Notes: a model not told the origin generated them from the letters alone. Shown: positions 17,384 to 26,532, numbered from the stretch's first letter. The stretch is 64,000 nucleotides of DNA from Mesorhizobium norvegicum (GCF_004919685.1 NZ_SMYZ01000012.1:124001-188000), one strand, 5' to 3'. Translations and numbers: made by a program.

Positions 17384-19540
17384 TCAGAACTTCATGCTGA
17401 GGCTGCCCTTGATGACGCGGCCTTCGCCATAGATGCAGCTGAGGTCGGCATTGCTGCCGGCTTCATAGCAAGTCGAATAGTAGGTCTTGTCGAACAGGTT
17501 GGAGACATTGAGAGCCGCCTGCCAGCCGTTCTTCTTGTAGCGCAATGCCGCGTCGACCAGCGTGTGGCCAGGCACGTTCACTGTGTTCGCATTGTCGCCG
17601 AAGCTTGCGCCGATATAGCGCACGCCGGCGCCGACGCTCAGGCCCTCGAGCACGCCGCTGCCAACCTCATAATTGGCCCACAGCGATGCCTGGTGTTCCG
17701 GCACCCTGGCCGGGCGGTTGCCGATGATGGCGGCGGCATCGCTGGTTATCTTCGCGTCGAGATAGGTGTAGGCCGCAATCATGCTGAGACCGGAAGCCAG
17801 ATCTGCGTTGGCCTCGATCTCGAGGCCACGATGGCGGACTTCTCCGGTCTGCACCTGGTAGACGGGATTGGCTGCTGCCGTCGGCACATTGGTCTTGCGC
17901 AGGTCGAAAAGTGAAGCGGTGATGAAGCCGGGGAAGAAGGTCGGCTCGTATTTCACGCCCACTTCGTACTGCTTCCCCAGCGAAGGCAGCAGCGCGTCTC
18001 CGGACTGGGTCGGGCCGATATTGGTGGTGAAGGATTCGGCATAGCTGGCATAGGGCGTCAGCCCGTTGTCGAAGAGATAGCCGATGCCGATATTGCCGGT
18101 GAAGGCATGGTCCTTCTGATCGTAGCTGCCTGTATCGTCGAGTCGGTCGAAATTGGTGTGGTCGATCCAGGCCTGCCGGCCGCCGACGGTCAGGACCCAG
18201 TGGTCGGCGATCTTGGACTGGTTTTGTGCATAGAGACCGACCTGGCCGATCGTCTCCACGCGATCCGTAATGATGAGGCTCGGCGGCGTGACCGGGATCG
18301 AATAGTCCGGGTTCTGGGTGTCCAGCGGCGGACCCTCGCCGTAGCCGTTGCGCCCGTCGACCGACTGTCTGCTGTAGTCGAGACCGAACAACAGCTTGTT
18401 TTCGATAGCACCGAAGTCAGCCTTGTATTCGGCCTGGTTGTCGACGTTGAACAGCCTTGCGGTCTCGTCCACCGTGAACAGGGTGCGCGACATCGTATGA
18501 TCGTCGATCATGTCCGGGCCGCCAAGCCATTCGCCATAATAGAGCTGCCGGTAGTCGGTGTCCTGCTGCGAGTAGCGCAGATTTTGCCGCACCGTCCAAT
18601 GGTCGTCGAACTCATGGCTGAACTGGTAGCCGATCGAACCATGGTTGGCATCGAAACGGTCGAAGTCGGGCGAGCCGGTGAAGAAATTGCGCGGCAGATT
18701 GCCATACTGCGCCGGCAGGAATTGAATCGGCGTCAGCCTGTCCCACTGGTAGTTGGCCAGGATGGTCAGCGAGGTCTGCGCATCCGGCTGCCACTTCAGC
18801 GCCGGCGCGACGAAGATACGGTCGTTGCGGGAATAGTCGGTTTCGAGCTCACCGTTGCGAACCAGACCGGTCAGCCGGTAGGACCACACGCCGGCATCGT
18901 CGATCGGGCCGCCTATATCCAGCCCGGCCTCGACCGTGTTGAAGCTGCCATAGCTGAGGAAGCCGTCATAGATCGGCTTGTCCGTCGGCCGCTTGGTGAC
19001 GGCATTGACCATGCCGCCAGCCTCGTTCTCGCCGTAGAGCACCGAGGACGGTCCCTTCAGCACCTCGATTCGCTCCAGCCCGTAGGGCTCGATCTTGAAG
19101 CCTGAGAAGTCGACCACCTTCTGCGGCAGCCCGTCGCGATAGATCGCCGACGTGCAGAGGTCAAACCCACGAATCAGGCATTGGTCGAAGCGATCGTCGA
19201 TGCCCCATGGCGAAATGGTGACGCCGGCAAGATAGGACAAGGCGTCCTCAAGCTGCCCTGGCTGGCGGTCGTCGAGCTGCTTGCGGGTCACCACCGAAAT
19301 CGAGCGCGGAATTTCCTTCAGCGGCGTGTCGGTCTTCGAGCCGGTGGTGGTGTTCTTGGCGATGTAGCCGTCATCCGGTCCGACCGGGCTGTCGCTCTGT
19401 CCCTCGACATTGATCGGGTTGAGTTCGGTCGCGGTTTCCTGCGCAAGGGCCTGGGTGCAAAGCAGGGTCGAAAGCGATGCGACCACGAGGCCCTGGGCCC
19501 GGCTTCGCCGACGCGCCGCACGATATGCACTCAACCCCAT
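17384..19540 (-). CDS. TonB-dependent ferric-siderophore receptor
   Basis: About 718 residues with a long Arg-rich n-region, hydrophobic core and ALAQ cleavage site near residue 34. A plug domain follows, starting KEIPRSISVVTRKQLDDRQP and containing IRGFDL and GLERIEVLKGPSSVLYGENE. The 22-strand barrel ends in the C-terminal KGSLSMKF, a terminal-phenylalanine outer-membrane signature. It belongs to the FhuA/FoxA hydroxamate-siderophore group. The ATG at 19540 has AGGGG 8 bases upstream; in-frame starts at 19555 and 19612 exist, but 19612 lies inside an iron-box and is unlikely. It is divergent from the fhuD-fhuB-esterase genes, which should move the siderophore across the inner membrane and release its iron. 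Confidence 0.9.
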   Translation of the reverse strand: MGLSAYRAARRRSRAQGLVVASLSTLLCTQALAQETATELNPINVEGQSDSPVGPDDGYIAKNTTTGSKTDTPLKEIPRSISVVTRKQLDDRQPGQLEDALSYLAGVTISPWGIDDRFDQCLIRGFDLCTSAIYRDGLPQKVVDFSGFKIEPYGLERIEVLKGPSSVLYGENEAGGMVNAVTKRPTDKPIYDGFLSYGSFNTVEAGLDIGGPIDDAGVWSYRLTGLVRNGELETDYSRNDRIFVAPALKWQPDAQTSLTILANYQWDRLTPIQFLPAQYGNLPRNFFTGSPDFDRFDANHGSIGYQFSHEFDDHWTVRQNLRYSQQDTDYRQLYYGEWLGGPDMIDDHTMSRTLFTVDETARLFNVDNQAEYKADFGAIENKLLFGLDYSRQSVDGRNGYGEGPPLDTQNPDYSIPVTPPSLIITDRVETIGQVGLYAQNQSKIADHWVLTVGGRQAWIDHTNFDRLDDTGSYDQKDHAFTGNIGIGYLFDNGLTPYASYAESFTTNIGPTQSGDALLPSLGKQYEVGVKYEPTFFPGFITASLFDLRKTNVPTAAANPVYQVQTGEVRHRGLEIEANADLASGLSMIAAYTYLDAKITSDAAAIIGNRPARVPEHQASLWANYEVGSGVLEGLSVGAGVRYIGASFGDNANTVNVPGHTLVDAALRYKKNGWQAALNVSNLFDKTYYSTCYEAGSNADLSCIYGEGRVIKGSLSMKF

Positions 19541-19566
19541 CTCGATACCCCTCATGCCTGTAATGC

Positions 19567-19590
19567 GCGCAGGGGTGTTCCGCCCTGCGC
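19567..19590. promoter_or_regulatory. Leader hairpin upstream of the receptor start
   Basis: Perfect 8-bp arms GCGCAGGG (19567-19574) and CCCTGCGC (19583-19590) with an 8-base loop lie between the iron-boxes and the chosen receptor start at 19540. It would form in the 5' leader of the receptor mRNA and could affect translation or stability. No known riboswitch was recognised. Confidence 0.4.
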
Positions 19591-19604
19591 TAATTTCAAA
19601 TTGT

Positions 19605-19644
19605 TGACTCATTTAGTCATCTTCAATCTTGACTATTAAAGTCA
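19605..19644. promoter_or_regulatory. Two RirA-type iron-responsive operators
   Basis: TGACTCATTTAGTCA (19605-19619) and TGACTATTAAAGTCA (19630-19644) both fit the rhizobial iron-responsive operator TGA-N9-TCA, with perfect five-base arms. Their centres are 25 bases apart in the receptor/fhuD divergent region. In rhizobia RirA, an Fe-S Rrf2-family regulator, represses iron uptake genes through this motif when iron is sufficient. Confidence 0.75.
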
Positions 19645-19766
19645 TGTTTCATAGTCAACCGGCCATCGGCTGCCGACAGCCAGATTTTTTGAACCGCGTC
19701 GTGTTGGAGAAAAACCGTGCCTGAAATCCACGCCCAGCCGGCTTTCCGCGCAGGCGCCGCGCGGTG

Positions 19767-20687
19767 ATGGCAGCCCTTGAATCCCACAGGGCTGACCGTC
19801 TGCGCGATCGGATCACACGGCGCGGTGTGCTAGGGCTTTTCGCTCTGCCCTTCGCTGCAATTGCATCGCCATCTGCCGCGGCGAAGCCGCTGCGCATCGT
19901 CTGCCTGGATGACGGGCTGGCCGAGACCTTGCTCATGCTCGGCGTCAGCCCGGTCGCCATTGCCGGTCGCGACATCTGGGAGACCTGGGTGGTCGAACCG
20001 CCGCTGCCGGCTGAGATCGCCGATGTCGGCACGCTGCTCGAACCCAATCTCGAATTGCTGCAGCAGCTCAAGCCCGACATCATCCTGTCCATGCCGTATC
20101 TCGACGGCATCAAGCCGCTGCTCGAACGCGTGGCGCCGGTGACGACGATCGGGCTCTATACCGAGGCCGGGCAACCCTATCAGCGCGCCCTCGAGGCAAC
20201 CCGCCAGCTTGCCAGGCTTGTCGGCAAGGAAAGCGAAGGCGAGGCACTGATCGCGGCGACGGATGCGTGTTTTTCAGAAGCTCGCCAGCAGCTGGCGCCG
20301 CTTTCGGCGCGGCCGATCTATGCCGTCAGCTTCATGGACCCGCGCAATGTGCGCGTCTACGGCAGAAAAAGCCTGTTTCAGGAGGTGTTCGACCGCATCG
20401 GGCTCGCCAACGCCTGGACGGCCGAGACCAACTATTGGGGATTTTCGACCGTCGGCATCGACGGCTTGGCGACATCCAGCGACGCGCGCCTCGCCTATCT
20501 GGAACCCTTGCCCGAGGGCGCGGGCGGCACGCTGACCGAAAGTCCGGTTTGGAACGCCATGCCTTTCGTGCGCAACCGCTCGATCATGCGCCTTCCCGCC
20601 GTCCATATGTTCGGAGCGCTTCCGTCCGCCACCCGTTTTGCTCGGGTCCTCGCGTCGGCGATGACTGTGGGGGCCGCCCGTGGCTGA
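19767..20687 (+). CDS. fhuD: Ferric-siderophore ABC transporter binding protein (FhuD-like)
   Basis: A 306-residue class III periplasmic binding protein. The N-terminus DRITRRGVLGLFALPFAAIA carries a twin-arginine motif before the hydrophobic core, suggesting Tat export. The core includes VCLDDGLAETLLMLGVSP and the helix region PNLELLQQLKPDIILS typical of FhuD/FecB proteins. It should bind a hydroxamate siderophore and pass it to FhuB. GTG 19764 and ATG 19767 are adjacent possible starts. The stop overlaps the fhuB start by 8 bases, so the two are coupled. Confidence 0.85.
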   Translation: MAALESHRADRLRDRITRRGVLGLFALPFAAIASPSAAAKPLRIVCLDDGLAETLLMLGVSPVAIAGRDIWETWVVEPPLPAEIADVGTLLEPNLELLQQLKPDIILSMPYLDGIKPLLERVAPVTTIGLYTEAGQPYQRALEATRQLARLVGKESEGEALIAATDACFSEARQQLAPLSARPIYAVSFMDPRNVRVYGRKSLFQEVFDRIGLANAWTAETNYWGFSTVGIDGLATSSDARLAYLEPLPEGAGGTLTESPVWNAMPFVRNRSIMRLPAVHMFGALPSATRFARVLASAMTVGAARG

Positions 20688-22731
20688 GGATGCTGCGGCC
20701 ATTGCCCAAGGGGGAAAGCCTGCGTTGGCCGGCCGGGCCTCCCCATGGAGCTTTCTTGGCAATCAGCCGGTAGGCGCGATCCTGCTTTGCGCGATGCTGC
20801 TCGCGGCGGCGATAGCGGCAACCGTCTCGAACCTCACCGTGCAGCTGCCATCGGCGCTCTGGCTCCAATCGCTCGCCGCCCCCGACATCGCCGACATGCG
20901 GCAGGTGCTCGTCCACTACGCCTTCCTGCCCAGGCTTGCCGTCAGCCTTTTGTGTGGTGCGGCGCTCGGACTTGCCGGAACCGTGCTGCAACAGGTTCTG
21001 CGCAATCCGCTCGCCTCGCCCGAAACGGTCGGCGTCTCGGCCGGTGCCTATCTGGCGCTGGCGCTGGCGACGCTTCTGTCGCCATCCCTGCTTGCCTTCG
21101 GCCGCGAGTGGGTGGCGCTGGCCGGCGCATTCATGGCCCTTGCCGCGGTCTTCGCTTTGTCCTGGCACAAGGGCCTGTCGCCGCTTTCGGTCGTGCTGGC
21201 GGGGCTGGTCGTCAGCCTCTATGCCGGCGCCATTGGCGCCGCTCTCATTGTGCTGCGGCATGAATGGCTGGCCAGCCTGTTCATCTGGGGCGCCGGTTCG
21301 CTCGGCCAGCAGGACTGGTCGACGACGCTGTGGCTTTTGCCACGCATCGGCACTGCTGCGCTGGCGATCTTCCTCATGGTGCGGCCGCTGACCTTGCTTG
21401 GCCTCGACGATGAGGGCGCGCGCAGCCTTGGCGTGCCGCTCGGCGCCTATCGCTTCGCCGGACTGGCAGCCGCCGTCACGCTGATCGCCTTTGTCGTTGC
21501 CGCTGTTGGCGTCATCGGTTTCGTCGGCCTGGCCGCAGCGACGCTTGCGCGCATCGGCGGCGCCCGACGGCTGGGCCAGCAGCTGGTGATGGCGCCGCTG
21601 ATCGGCGGCGCATTGCTGTGGGCCGCTGATCAGGCCGTGCAGATCGCCACCGGACCGCAAGGCGACCTACTGCCGACCGGAGCGATCACCGCACTTCTCG
21701 GTGCGCCGCTGCTGCTCTGGCTGCTGCCGCGCCTTGCGCTTGGGTTGGAAAGCCCGGCTTTGACGGCCGAGCGCCTGCCACGCGCAAGCCGGCCCGGCCT
21801 CCTAATGGCGGCGATCGGCCTGGCTTTGCTTTTGCTGCTGGGCCTGGCCTTGCTCTATGGACCGGGCCCGCATGGCTGGACCTTCGCTTTCGGCGACGAG
21901 CTGCGGCCCCTGCTGGCGTGGCGGTGGCCCCGCGTGCTTGCAGCGCTGAGCGCCGGCGCCATGCTGGCGCTCGCCGGGCTGATGATGCAGCGGCTGACCG
22001 GCAATCCGATGGCCAGTCCCGAAGTGCTGGGCATCAGCGCCGGTGCCGCGCTCGGCATGATGGTGGCGTTGTTCTCTATCTCCGATGCAGGCCGTCCGCT
22101 GCAGACCGCGGCGGCAACCATCGGCGCCTTCGCCGCTTTGCTGGTGACGCTGGCGATTGGCCGCCGTGCCGCCTATGCGCCGGAGCGGCTGTTGCTCGCC
22201 GGCGTCGCCCTGACCGCCTTGTTCGACGCGCTGATCCTGGTGCTTACCGCCACCGGCGATCCTCGCGCCATGCTGCTGCTCAACTGGCTCACCGGCTCGA
22301 CCTATGGCGTCGATGTCGGCGCTGCCCTGCTGACCGGCGGCATTGCCGTCTGCCTCTTCGCGCTCGCGCCTCTCTTCATGCGCTGGCTCGACATCCTGCC
22401 GCTCGGGCCCGCCGCGGTTCAAGGCCTTGGCATAAACCTGAAAATGACGCGGCTTCTCGTGCTGCTGGTGGTCGCGGCACTCACCGCCGCCTCGACGCTG
22501 ATCGTCGGTCCACTGACCTTCATCGGCCTGATGGCGCCGCATCTTGCCCGTCGCCTTGGCCTGTCCCGTGCGCTGCCGCAGGCCATTGGCGCGGTGCTCG
22601 CCGGCGCGCTGATCATGGTCGCCGCCGACTGGATCGGCCGCACCGCCATCTTCCCGCGCCAGATCCCGGCCGGTCTCGTCGCCACGCTGATTGGCGGACC
22701 GGTCCTGATGTGGCTGCTGCGCCGCCGCTGA
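20680..22731 (+). CDS. fhuB: Ferric-siderophore ABC transporter permease, fused double-length (FhuB-like)
   Basis: The 683-residue protein is two FecCD-type permease halves in one chain, as in FhuB. Both halves carry the family motif: RNPLASPETVGVSAGA in the first and GNPMASPEVLGISAGAALGM in the second. Each half has about ten hydrophobic segments, and VGPLTFIGLMAPHLAR near the end is the conserved ATPase-docking region. It imports siderophore from FhuD. Start is GTG 20680, overlapping fhuD. No FhuC-type ATPase gene is adjacent, so the energy subunit must come from elsewhere or be missing. Confidence 0.9.
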   Translation: MAEDAAAIAQGGKPALAGRASPWSFLGNQPVGAILLCAMLLAAAIAATVSNLTVQLPSALWLQSLAAPDIADMRQVLVHYAFLPRLAVSLLCGAALGLAGTVLQQVLRNPLASPETVGVSAGAYLALALATLLSPSLLAFGREWVALAGAFMALAAVFALSWHKGLSPLSVVLAGLVVSLYAGAIGAALIVLRHEWLASLFIWGAGSLGQQDWSTTLWLLPRIGTAALAIFLMVRPLTLLGLDDEGARSLGVPLGAYRFAGLAAAVTLIAFVVAAVGVIGFVGLAAATLARIGGARRLGQQLVMAPLIGGALLWAADQAVQIATGPQGDLLPTGAITALLGAPLLLWLLPRLALGLESPALTAERLPRASRPGLLMAAIGLALLLLLGLALLYGPGPHGWTFAFGDELRPLLAWRWPRVLAALSAGAMLALAGLMMQRLTGNPMASPEVLGISAGAALGMMVALFSISDAGRPLQTAAATIGAFAALLVTLAIGRRAAYAPERLLLAGVALTALFDALILVLTATGDPRAMLLLNWLTGSTYGVDVGAALLTGGIAVCLFALAPLFMRWLDILPLGPAAVQGLGINLKMTRLLVLLVVAALTAASTLIVGPLTFIGLMAPHLARRLGLSRALPQAIGAVLAGALIMVAADWIGRTAIFPRQIPAGLVATLIGGPVLMWLLRRR

Positions 22732-22767
22732 CCTTTTTGCCCCTGTGGGGATATTGTGGAGATATCC

Positions 22768-23655
22768 ATGTCCAAGTCGATGCCAGCCCTGATCGCCGAC
22801 ACGACGGTCCACGACCTTGTCCCGGCGCATGGCGGCGCGCCCTGGCGGATATTCCTGCATGTGCCGTCCAGGCCAGCGCCCGAGGCCGGCTGGCCGGTGC
22901 TCTACATGACCGACGGCAACGCCGTCATCGGCACAGCGGTCGACGCCATGCGCGCGCAGGCCTTCTATCCCACGGGCACCAATGTCGGCTGGGGCGTTAT
23001 CGTCGCCATCGGCTACCCGGTCGAGGGCGCCTATGACCCGCTGCGCAGGTCATGGGATCTCGGCCCGCCGCCGGGCAAGACCTATCCGCCTTTTTATGAT
23101 GGCACCCCGGATGTCCGGACCGGCGGGGCAGGGGAATTCCTTGCCTTCATCGAGGACGAGCTGAAGCCATGGGTCGCCAGTCGGGTCACGGTCGATGCGA
23201 GCCGCCAGGCGCTTTACGGCCATTCCTTCGGTGGCCTGTTTGCGCTCTATGCCCTGTTCACGCGGCCTTCTGCCTTCCAGACCTGGATCGCGGCGAGCCC
23301 CGCCATCTATTGGGAGGATCGCGCCATCGACCGCTTTCTCGAAGCCTTCGAGGCCGCCATTCCCGACGGCCTGACGGCGACCATGATCCTGTCGGCCGGC
23401 GAATACGAGACAGAGAAGCTGGCGCCGTTCCAGATTGGCGCCGAGGACGAGGAAAAGCGCCTGCAGCAGAAGAAGGTGACACGCACCGACGAATTCGCGC
23501 GGGCAATGGCGGAGCGGCTTGATGCTTTCCCAGGCGTGCGCGCGAGCTTCGAACTGCATGCTGGCGAGAACCACATGTCGATCCTGCCGGTCACCGTCAA
23601 TCGCGCGGTTCAGGCGGCGTTTGCGGTAAGGGGGAAGGATACCGCCCTTTGCTGA
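22768..23655 (+). CDS. Siderophore esterase, alpha/beta-hydrolase (Fes/IroE/BesA-like)
   Basis: A 295-residue serine hydrolase of the esterase D/putative esterase fold. The nucleophile elbow is GHSFGGLFALYALF, and the catalytic histidine is in GENHMSILP near the C-terminus. The IAASPAIYW block is shared with Fes/IroE-type enzymes. No signal peptide is seen, so it should act in the cytoplasm on imported ferric siderophore, freeing iron by ester hydrolysis. ATG 22768 has GGAG 6 bases upstream; a GTG at 22756 is an alternative. It follows fhuB by 36 bases, so it is probably in the same transcript. Confidence 0.85.
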   Translation: MSKSMPALIADTTVHDLVPAHGGAPWRIFLHVPSRPAPEAGWPVLYMTDGNAVIGTAVDAMRAQAFYPTGTNVGWGVIVAIGYPVEGAYDPLRRSWDLGPPPGKTYPPFYDGTPDVRTGGAGEFLAFIEDELKPWVASRVTVDASRQALYGHSFGGLFALYALFTRPSAFQTWIAASPAIYWEDRAIDRFLEAFEAAIPDGLTATMILSAGEYETEKLAPFQIGAEDEEKRLQQKKVTRTDEFARAMAERLDAFPGVRASFELHAGENHMSILPVTVNRAVQAAFAVRGKDTALC

Positions 23656-23688
23656 ACGCTGCAGCAAGGTGGTCGGCGCCTCGCGCTG

Positions 23689-24186
23689 TCATTCCTGTGA
23701 AGGGGAGGCGCTCAATCGACGGTAGGAGACGCCGCCGAAGTTTGCCGTCACAAAGTCCGTGACGGACATCTTGCGCTTGCCTCCGTCGCTGCAGGCGTAA
23801 ACCGGCCAACCGGCATCGCTGCATTCGCTGGCAGCGCAGATGCGCGCCAGGCAGTTCCCGATAGTCAGCCGGAAGCCGCCCTTGCCTGCGAAGCCTTGCA
23901 ACAGGCTACCGTCCGCCGAGCGCCATGTCCGCGCACGGAATTCCGCCCGCAAAAGCAGGGGTTCGAGAGGGACCGCAAGGTAGGTTTCGCCGGCACGCCC
24001 CGCAAGCTGCAGACGGAAGCGCGCCATTGCGGTCGTGTATGCGGTCACAAGATCCGCTTGGCGAAAATAGGCGGTCGCCAGGCTTGAGCGGTCAAGCAGA
24101 TGAGACATCCACTCGCCGGCCTCTACCGGCCTCACCAAGGCAACAAAGGCAACAAAGGCAAGAAAGGCGAAACAAGCTCGTGACAT
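23689..24186 (-). CDS. Predicted secreted protein of unknown function
   Basis: The 165-residue product starts with a very hydrophobic signal sequence (repeated Phe-Val-Ala, ending PVEA near residue 23). The mature part has four Cys in the C-terminal half (NCLARICAASECSDAGWPVY, then ACSDGG), suggesting disulfide bonds in the periplasm or outside the cell. The signal region is encoded by four near-identical 9-base units (24135-24170). ATG 24186 is preceded by CTGGAAA. I do not recognise the family. It is convergent with the siderophore esterase, 33 bases away. Confidence 0.6.
   Translation of the reverse strand: MSRACFAFLAFVAFVALVRPVEAGEWMSHLLDRSSLATAYFRQADLVTAYTTAMARFRLQLAGRAGETYLAVPLEPLLLRAEFRARTWRSADGSLLQGFAGKGGFRLTIGNCLARICAASECSDAGWPVYACSDGGKRKMSVTDFVTANFGGVSYRRLSASPSQE
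24135..24170. repeat. Four tandem 9-base repeats inside a signal-peptide coding region
   Basis: Units CAAGGCAAC, AAAGGCAAC, AAAGGCAAG and AAAGGCGAA follow without gaps and encode the repeated hydrophobic Phe-Val-Ala / Phe-Leu-Ala triplets of the protein at 23689-24186. Gain or loss of a unit would keep frame and change the length of the hydrophobic core. Confidence 0.7.
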
Positions 24187-24419
24187 TTTCCAGCAGCCAT
24201 ATCGATCTCGGCGTGCCGGTTTGCCCCCCGGTTGCCCTCCTATAACATCCCGCCAATCGGCGCCTGGCGCAAGCCGCTTGCAGAGGCAGTCCAGAAGGCC
24301 ACCGAGCAAAGCCGCCTGGAGCCGAAGACGGTGACCCGCATCGACGAACTTATGTGGGCGATGGCGAGGTGGAGGCGGCGTTTGCGGCCAGGGTGAAGAC
24401 CTTCACCAGCCAAGGTTCC

Positions 24420-24860
24420 TTAGCCGATGCGAGCCGGCGGCAGCTCGAACAGGGTGGCGCCGTTCTCCTGGCCGCGCTCGACATAGCCGATGACTCCGAA
24501 CCATCTTGCGACATCCGGCCCCTGGAGCCAGCTGCGCGAGTGGATGGGGAGGTTGCCGGCGAGTGCCTGGATGTGCCGGATATGCCGCTTGCAGAAGCGA
24601 ACGGTGGCGGCACGGAAGAAATCCTCCTGCGCGGCAAACAGCGTGTCGGCGGCATCGCTGTTCTCATGCCAGGCGACGATCGCCACGGCCTTGTCGCCCT
24701 CGACAAGCGCGTGAGCACGGCCTTCCTTAAAATTCATCATCAGATTGTCGTAGGCGACCTTGCTGTCCTTGCCGGCGGCCACGTATTCGTCCGACATCCG
24801 TTTGGACAGACCGCGAAAGACATCCTCCAGATCCCCGAGCGTTGCTGCGCGTGCTCTCAT
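24420..24860 (-). CDS. GNAT-like acetyltransferase-fold protein
   Basis: The 146-residue protein begins MRARAATLGDLEDVFRGLS, the usual beta-1/helix-1 start of GNAT proteins. It has a central strand HALVEGDKAVAIVAWHEN resembling the substrate strand and a later RHIQALAGNLPIHSRSWL stretch. A clear acetyl-CoA loop (Q/RxxGxG/A) is not visible, so activity is uncertain; it resembles phage internal-virion-type acetyltransferase domains. The ribosome site CAGGAGGAGAA before the ATG is excellent. It is a stand-alone gene, transcribed leftward like the regulator to its right. Confidence 0.5.
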   Translation of the reverse strand: MRARAATLGDLEDVFRGLSKRMSDEYVAAGKDSKVAYDNLMMNFKEGRAHALVEGDKAVAIVAWHENSDAADTLFAAQEDFFRAATVRFCKRHIRHIQALAGNLPIHSRSWLQGPDVARWFGVIGYVERGQENGATLFELPPARIG

Positions 24861-24987
24861 TTCTCCTCCTGACGCCCCGGCAGGCAGTTTGCCCTAAGGT
24901 TGGGGGATCACCAAGCAAATCAAATCCGCCGGCGGCCTAATGTGCGCAAAGTGATTTCGCCCAGCGAATGCGGGATTGCGCGGCCTT

Positions 24988-26532
24988 CTACGCCGGCAAG
25001 CCTGCGATGCGCATGGCGTCGGTGACGTCATCGATGATTTCAGGCGCAAGTCCTACGGCGGCGGACCAGCGGCCGATGGTGAAGTGCGGGTCGAGCGACA
25101 AAAGCCGCGCTCCCGCCGCTTTTGCCTCGTCGAGCCGCCCGAGCCTGGCCAGCGGCGCGGCCAGCCATCCGTGCAGCATGCTGAACCCGGGGTTCATCTC
25201 CACCGCCCGTCGGCCTGATATGACGGCCTGCTCGTGCCGGCCGGTGAGAAAATTGCCGAATCCGATCATGCCTTGCGGCACGCAGCTCATGGCGTCGAGG
25301 GGGTTCAGCCGTAGCGCCTGTTCGCCCCAGTCGATCGCCCGGGCAGCGTCGCCGCCATAAGCCACCGACACGCAGCCGAAGGCATAGACGAAGGCGCAGG
25401 ACGCGCTGAGCGTCAAAGCCTGCGCAAACGCCTCGTCGGCCAGCCTGCGATCATGCTCCACGATGCCGATCGTGAACCCGGCCAGAGCGAGCGCCATGGC
25501 GTCGCCCGAGCCATGCTCGATCGCCGCATGGGCATGGCGGATCGATCGTTCCCGATTCTCCGGTTTCATGCCGCCGCGCACGAACAGCGACTGATGCGCC
25601 CAGGCGGCAAAGCCATGGGCAAGGGCATAAGTCGGCTCGATGGCGAGCGCCTGGTCCAGCAGCGGCAGGGCCTTGGCTGCGCCCTGCGGCATGAAGGTGT
25701 AGACATCGGGCAGTGCGCGCAGCAGCAGATCATAGGCGTCGAGACTGTCGGGGCGCTGGCGCTTGACACGTTCGATCTCGGCCCGGCGCAGATTGGGTTC
25801 TATTGCCGCGACCACGCTGATGGTGATCTCGTCCTGCAGCGCGAACACATCGGTCAGGTCGCGGTCGTAGCGCTCGGCCCACAGATGGCTGCCGTCCTCC
25901 GCGTCGATGAGCTGGCCGGTGATGCGCACACGGCTTCCCACCTTGCGCACGCTGCCTTCCAGCACATAGCGCACGCCGAGCTCGTGTCCGACCTGCTTCA
26001 CATCCACCGCGCGGCCCTTGTAGGTGAAGCTTGAATTTCGCGCGATAATGAACAGCCAGCGGATCCGCGAAAGACCGGTGATGATGTCCTCCACCATGCC
26101 GTCGGCAAAATAATCCTGCTCCGGATCGCCGCTCAGGTTCACGAAGGGCAGCACGGCAATGGACGGACGGGCGGGAATGCCCGAGCCAGGCTTCGGTTGC
26201 TCCGCCGCTGCCGTGGCCCCGGCCTCCTCGCGCACGGCGCCGACGAAGCGAAGGCCCCTGCGCAGGATGGTGCGGATCAGACGCTGCTCCTCGCCATTGT
26301 CGTGCAGCGCATTGCGCGCTGCGTTGATGCGGCTGGCGAGCGTGGCGTCCGAGACGATACGCCCCTGCCAGACCGCGTCGATCAAATCGTCCTTGCTGAC
26401 CACCCGCTCGCGATTGCGGATCAGATATTGCAGCAGGTCGAACACCTGCGGCTCGATGGAAATCAGGTCGCTGCCGCGGCGCAGTTCGCGCCGATCGCCG
26501 TCCAGGGCAAAATCCTCGAAGAGATACGGCAA
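24988..26532 (-). CDS. CadC/OmpR-type winged-helix regulator with TolB-like and TPR domains
   Basis: The 514-residue soluble protein has three parts. Residues 1-100 are a transcriptional regulatory C-type winged helix (MPYLFEDFALDGDRRELRRG to RRGLRFVGAV). Residues about 120-250 are a TolB/FlgO-like segment, PSIAVLPFVNLSGDPEQDYF, often found in proteins labelled adenylate-cyclase-like regulators. The C-terminal half is a run of TPR-like helices. No transmembrane segment separates DNA-binding and sensor parts, unlike CadC. Start is a TTG at 26532. It is divergent from the esterase gene at 26721, the likeliest target. Effector unknown. Confidence 0.8.
   Translation of the reverse strand: MPYLFEDFALDGDRRELRRGSDLISIEPQVFDLLQYLIRNRERVVSKDDLIDAVWQGRIVSDATLASRINAARNALHDNGEEQRLIRTILRRGLRFVGAVREEAGATAAAEQPKPGSGIPARPSIAVLPFVNLSGDPEQDYFADGMVEDIITGLSRIRWLFIIARNSSFTYKGRAVDVKQVGHELGVRYVLEGSVRKVGSRVRITGQLIDAEDGSHLWAERYDRDLTDVFALQDEITISVVAAIEPNLRRAEIERVKRQRPDSLDAYDLLLRALPDVYTFMPQGAAKALPLLDQALAIEPTYALAHGFAAWAHQSLFVRGGMKPENRERSIRHAHAAIEHGSGDAMALALAGFTIGIVEHDRRLADEAFAQALTLSASCAFVYAFGCVSVAYGGDAARAIDWGEQALRLNPLDAMSCVPQGMIGFGNFLTGRHEQAVISGRRAVEMNPGFSMLHGWLAAPLARLGRLDEAKAAGARLLSLDPHFTIGRWSAAVGLAPEIIDDVTDAMRIAGLPA

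Noticed and set aside
24244..24395. Open stretch reading NIPPIGAWRKPLAEAV to VTRIDELMWAMA, ending at a stop near 24393
   Set aside because: The RIDEL-x-W ending recalls the C-terminus of IS66-type transposases, but the stretch is too short and the resemblance too weak to call a remnant.
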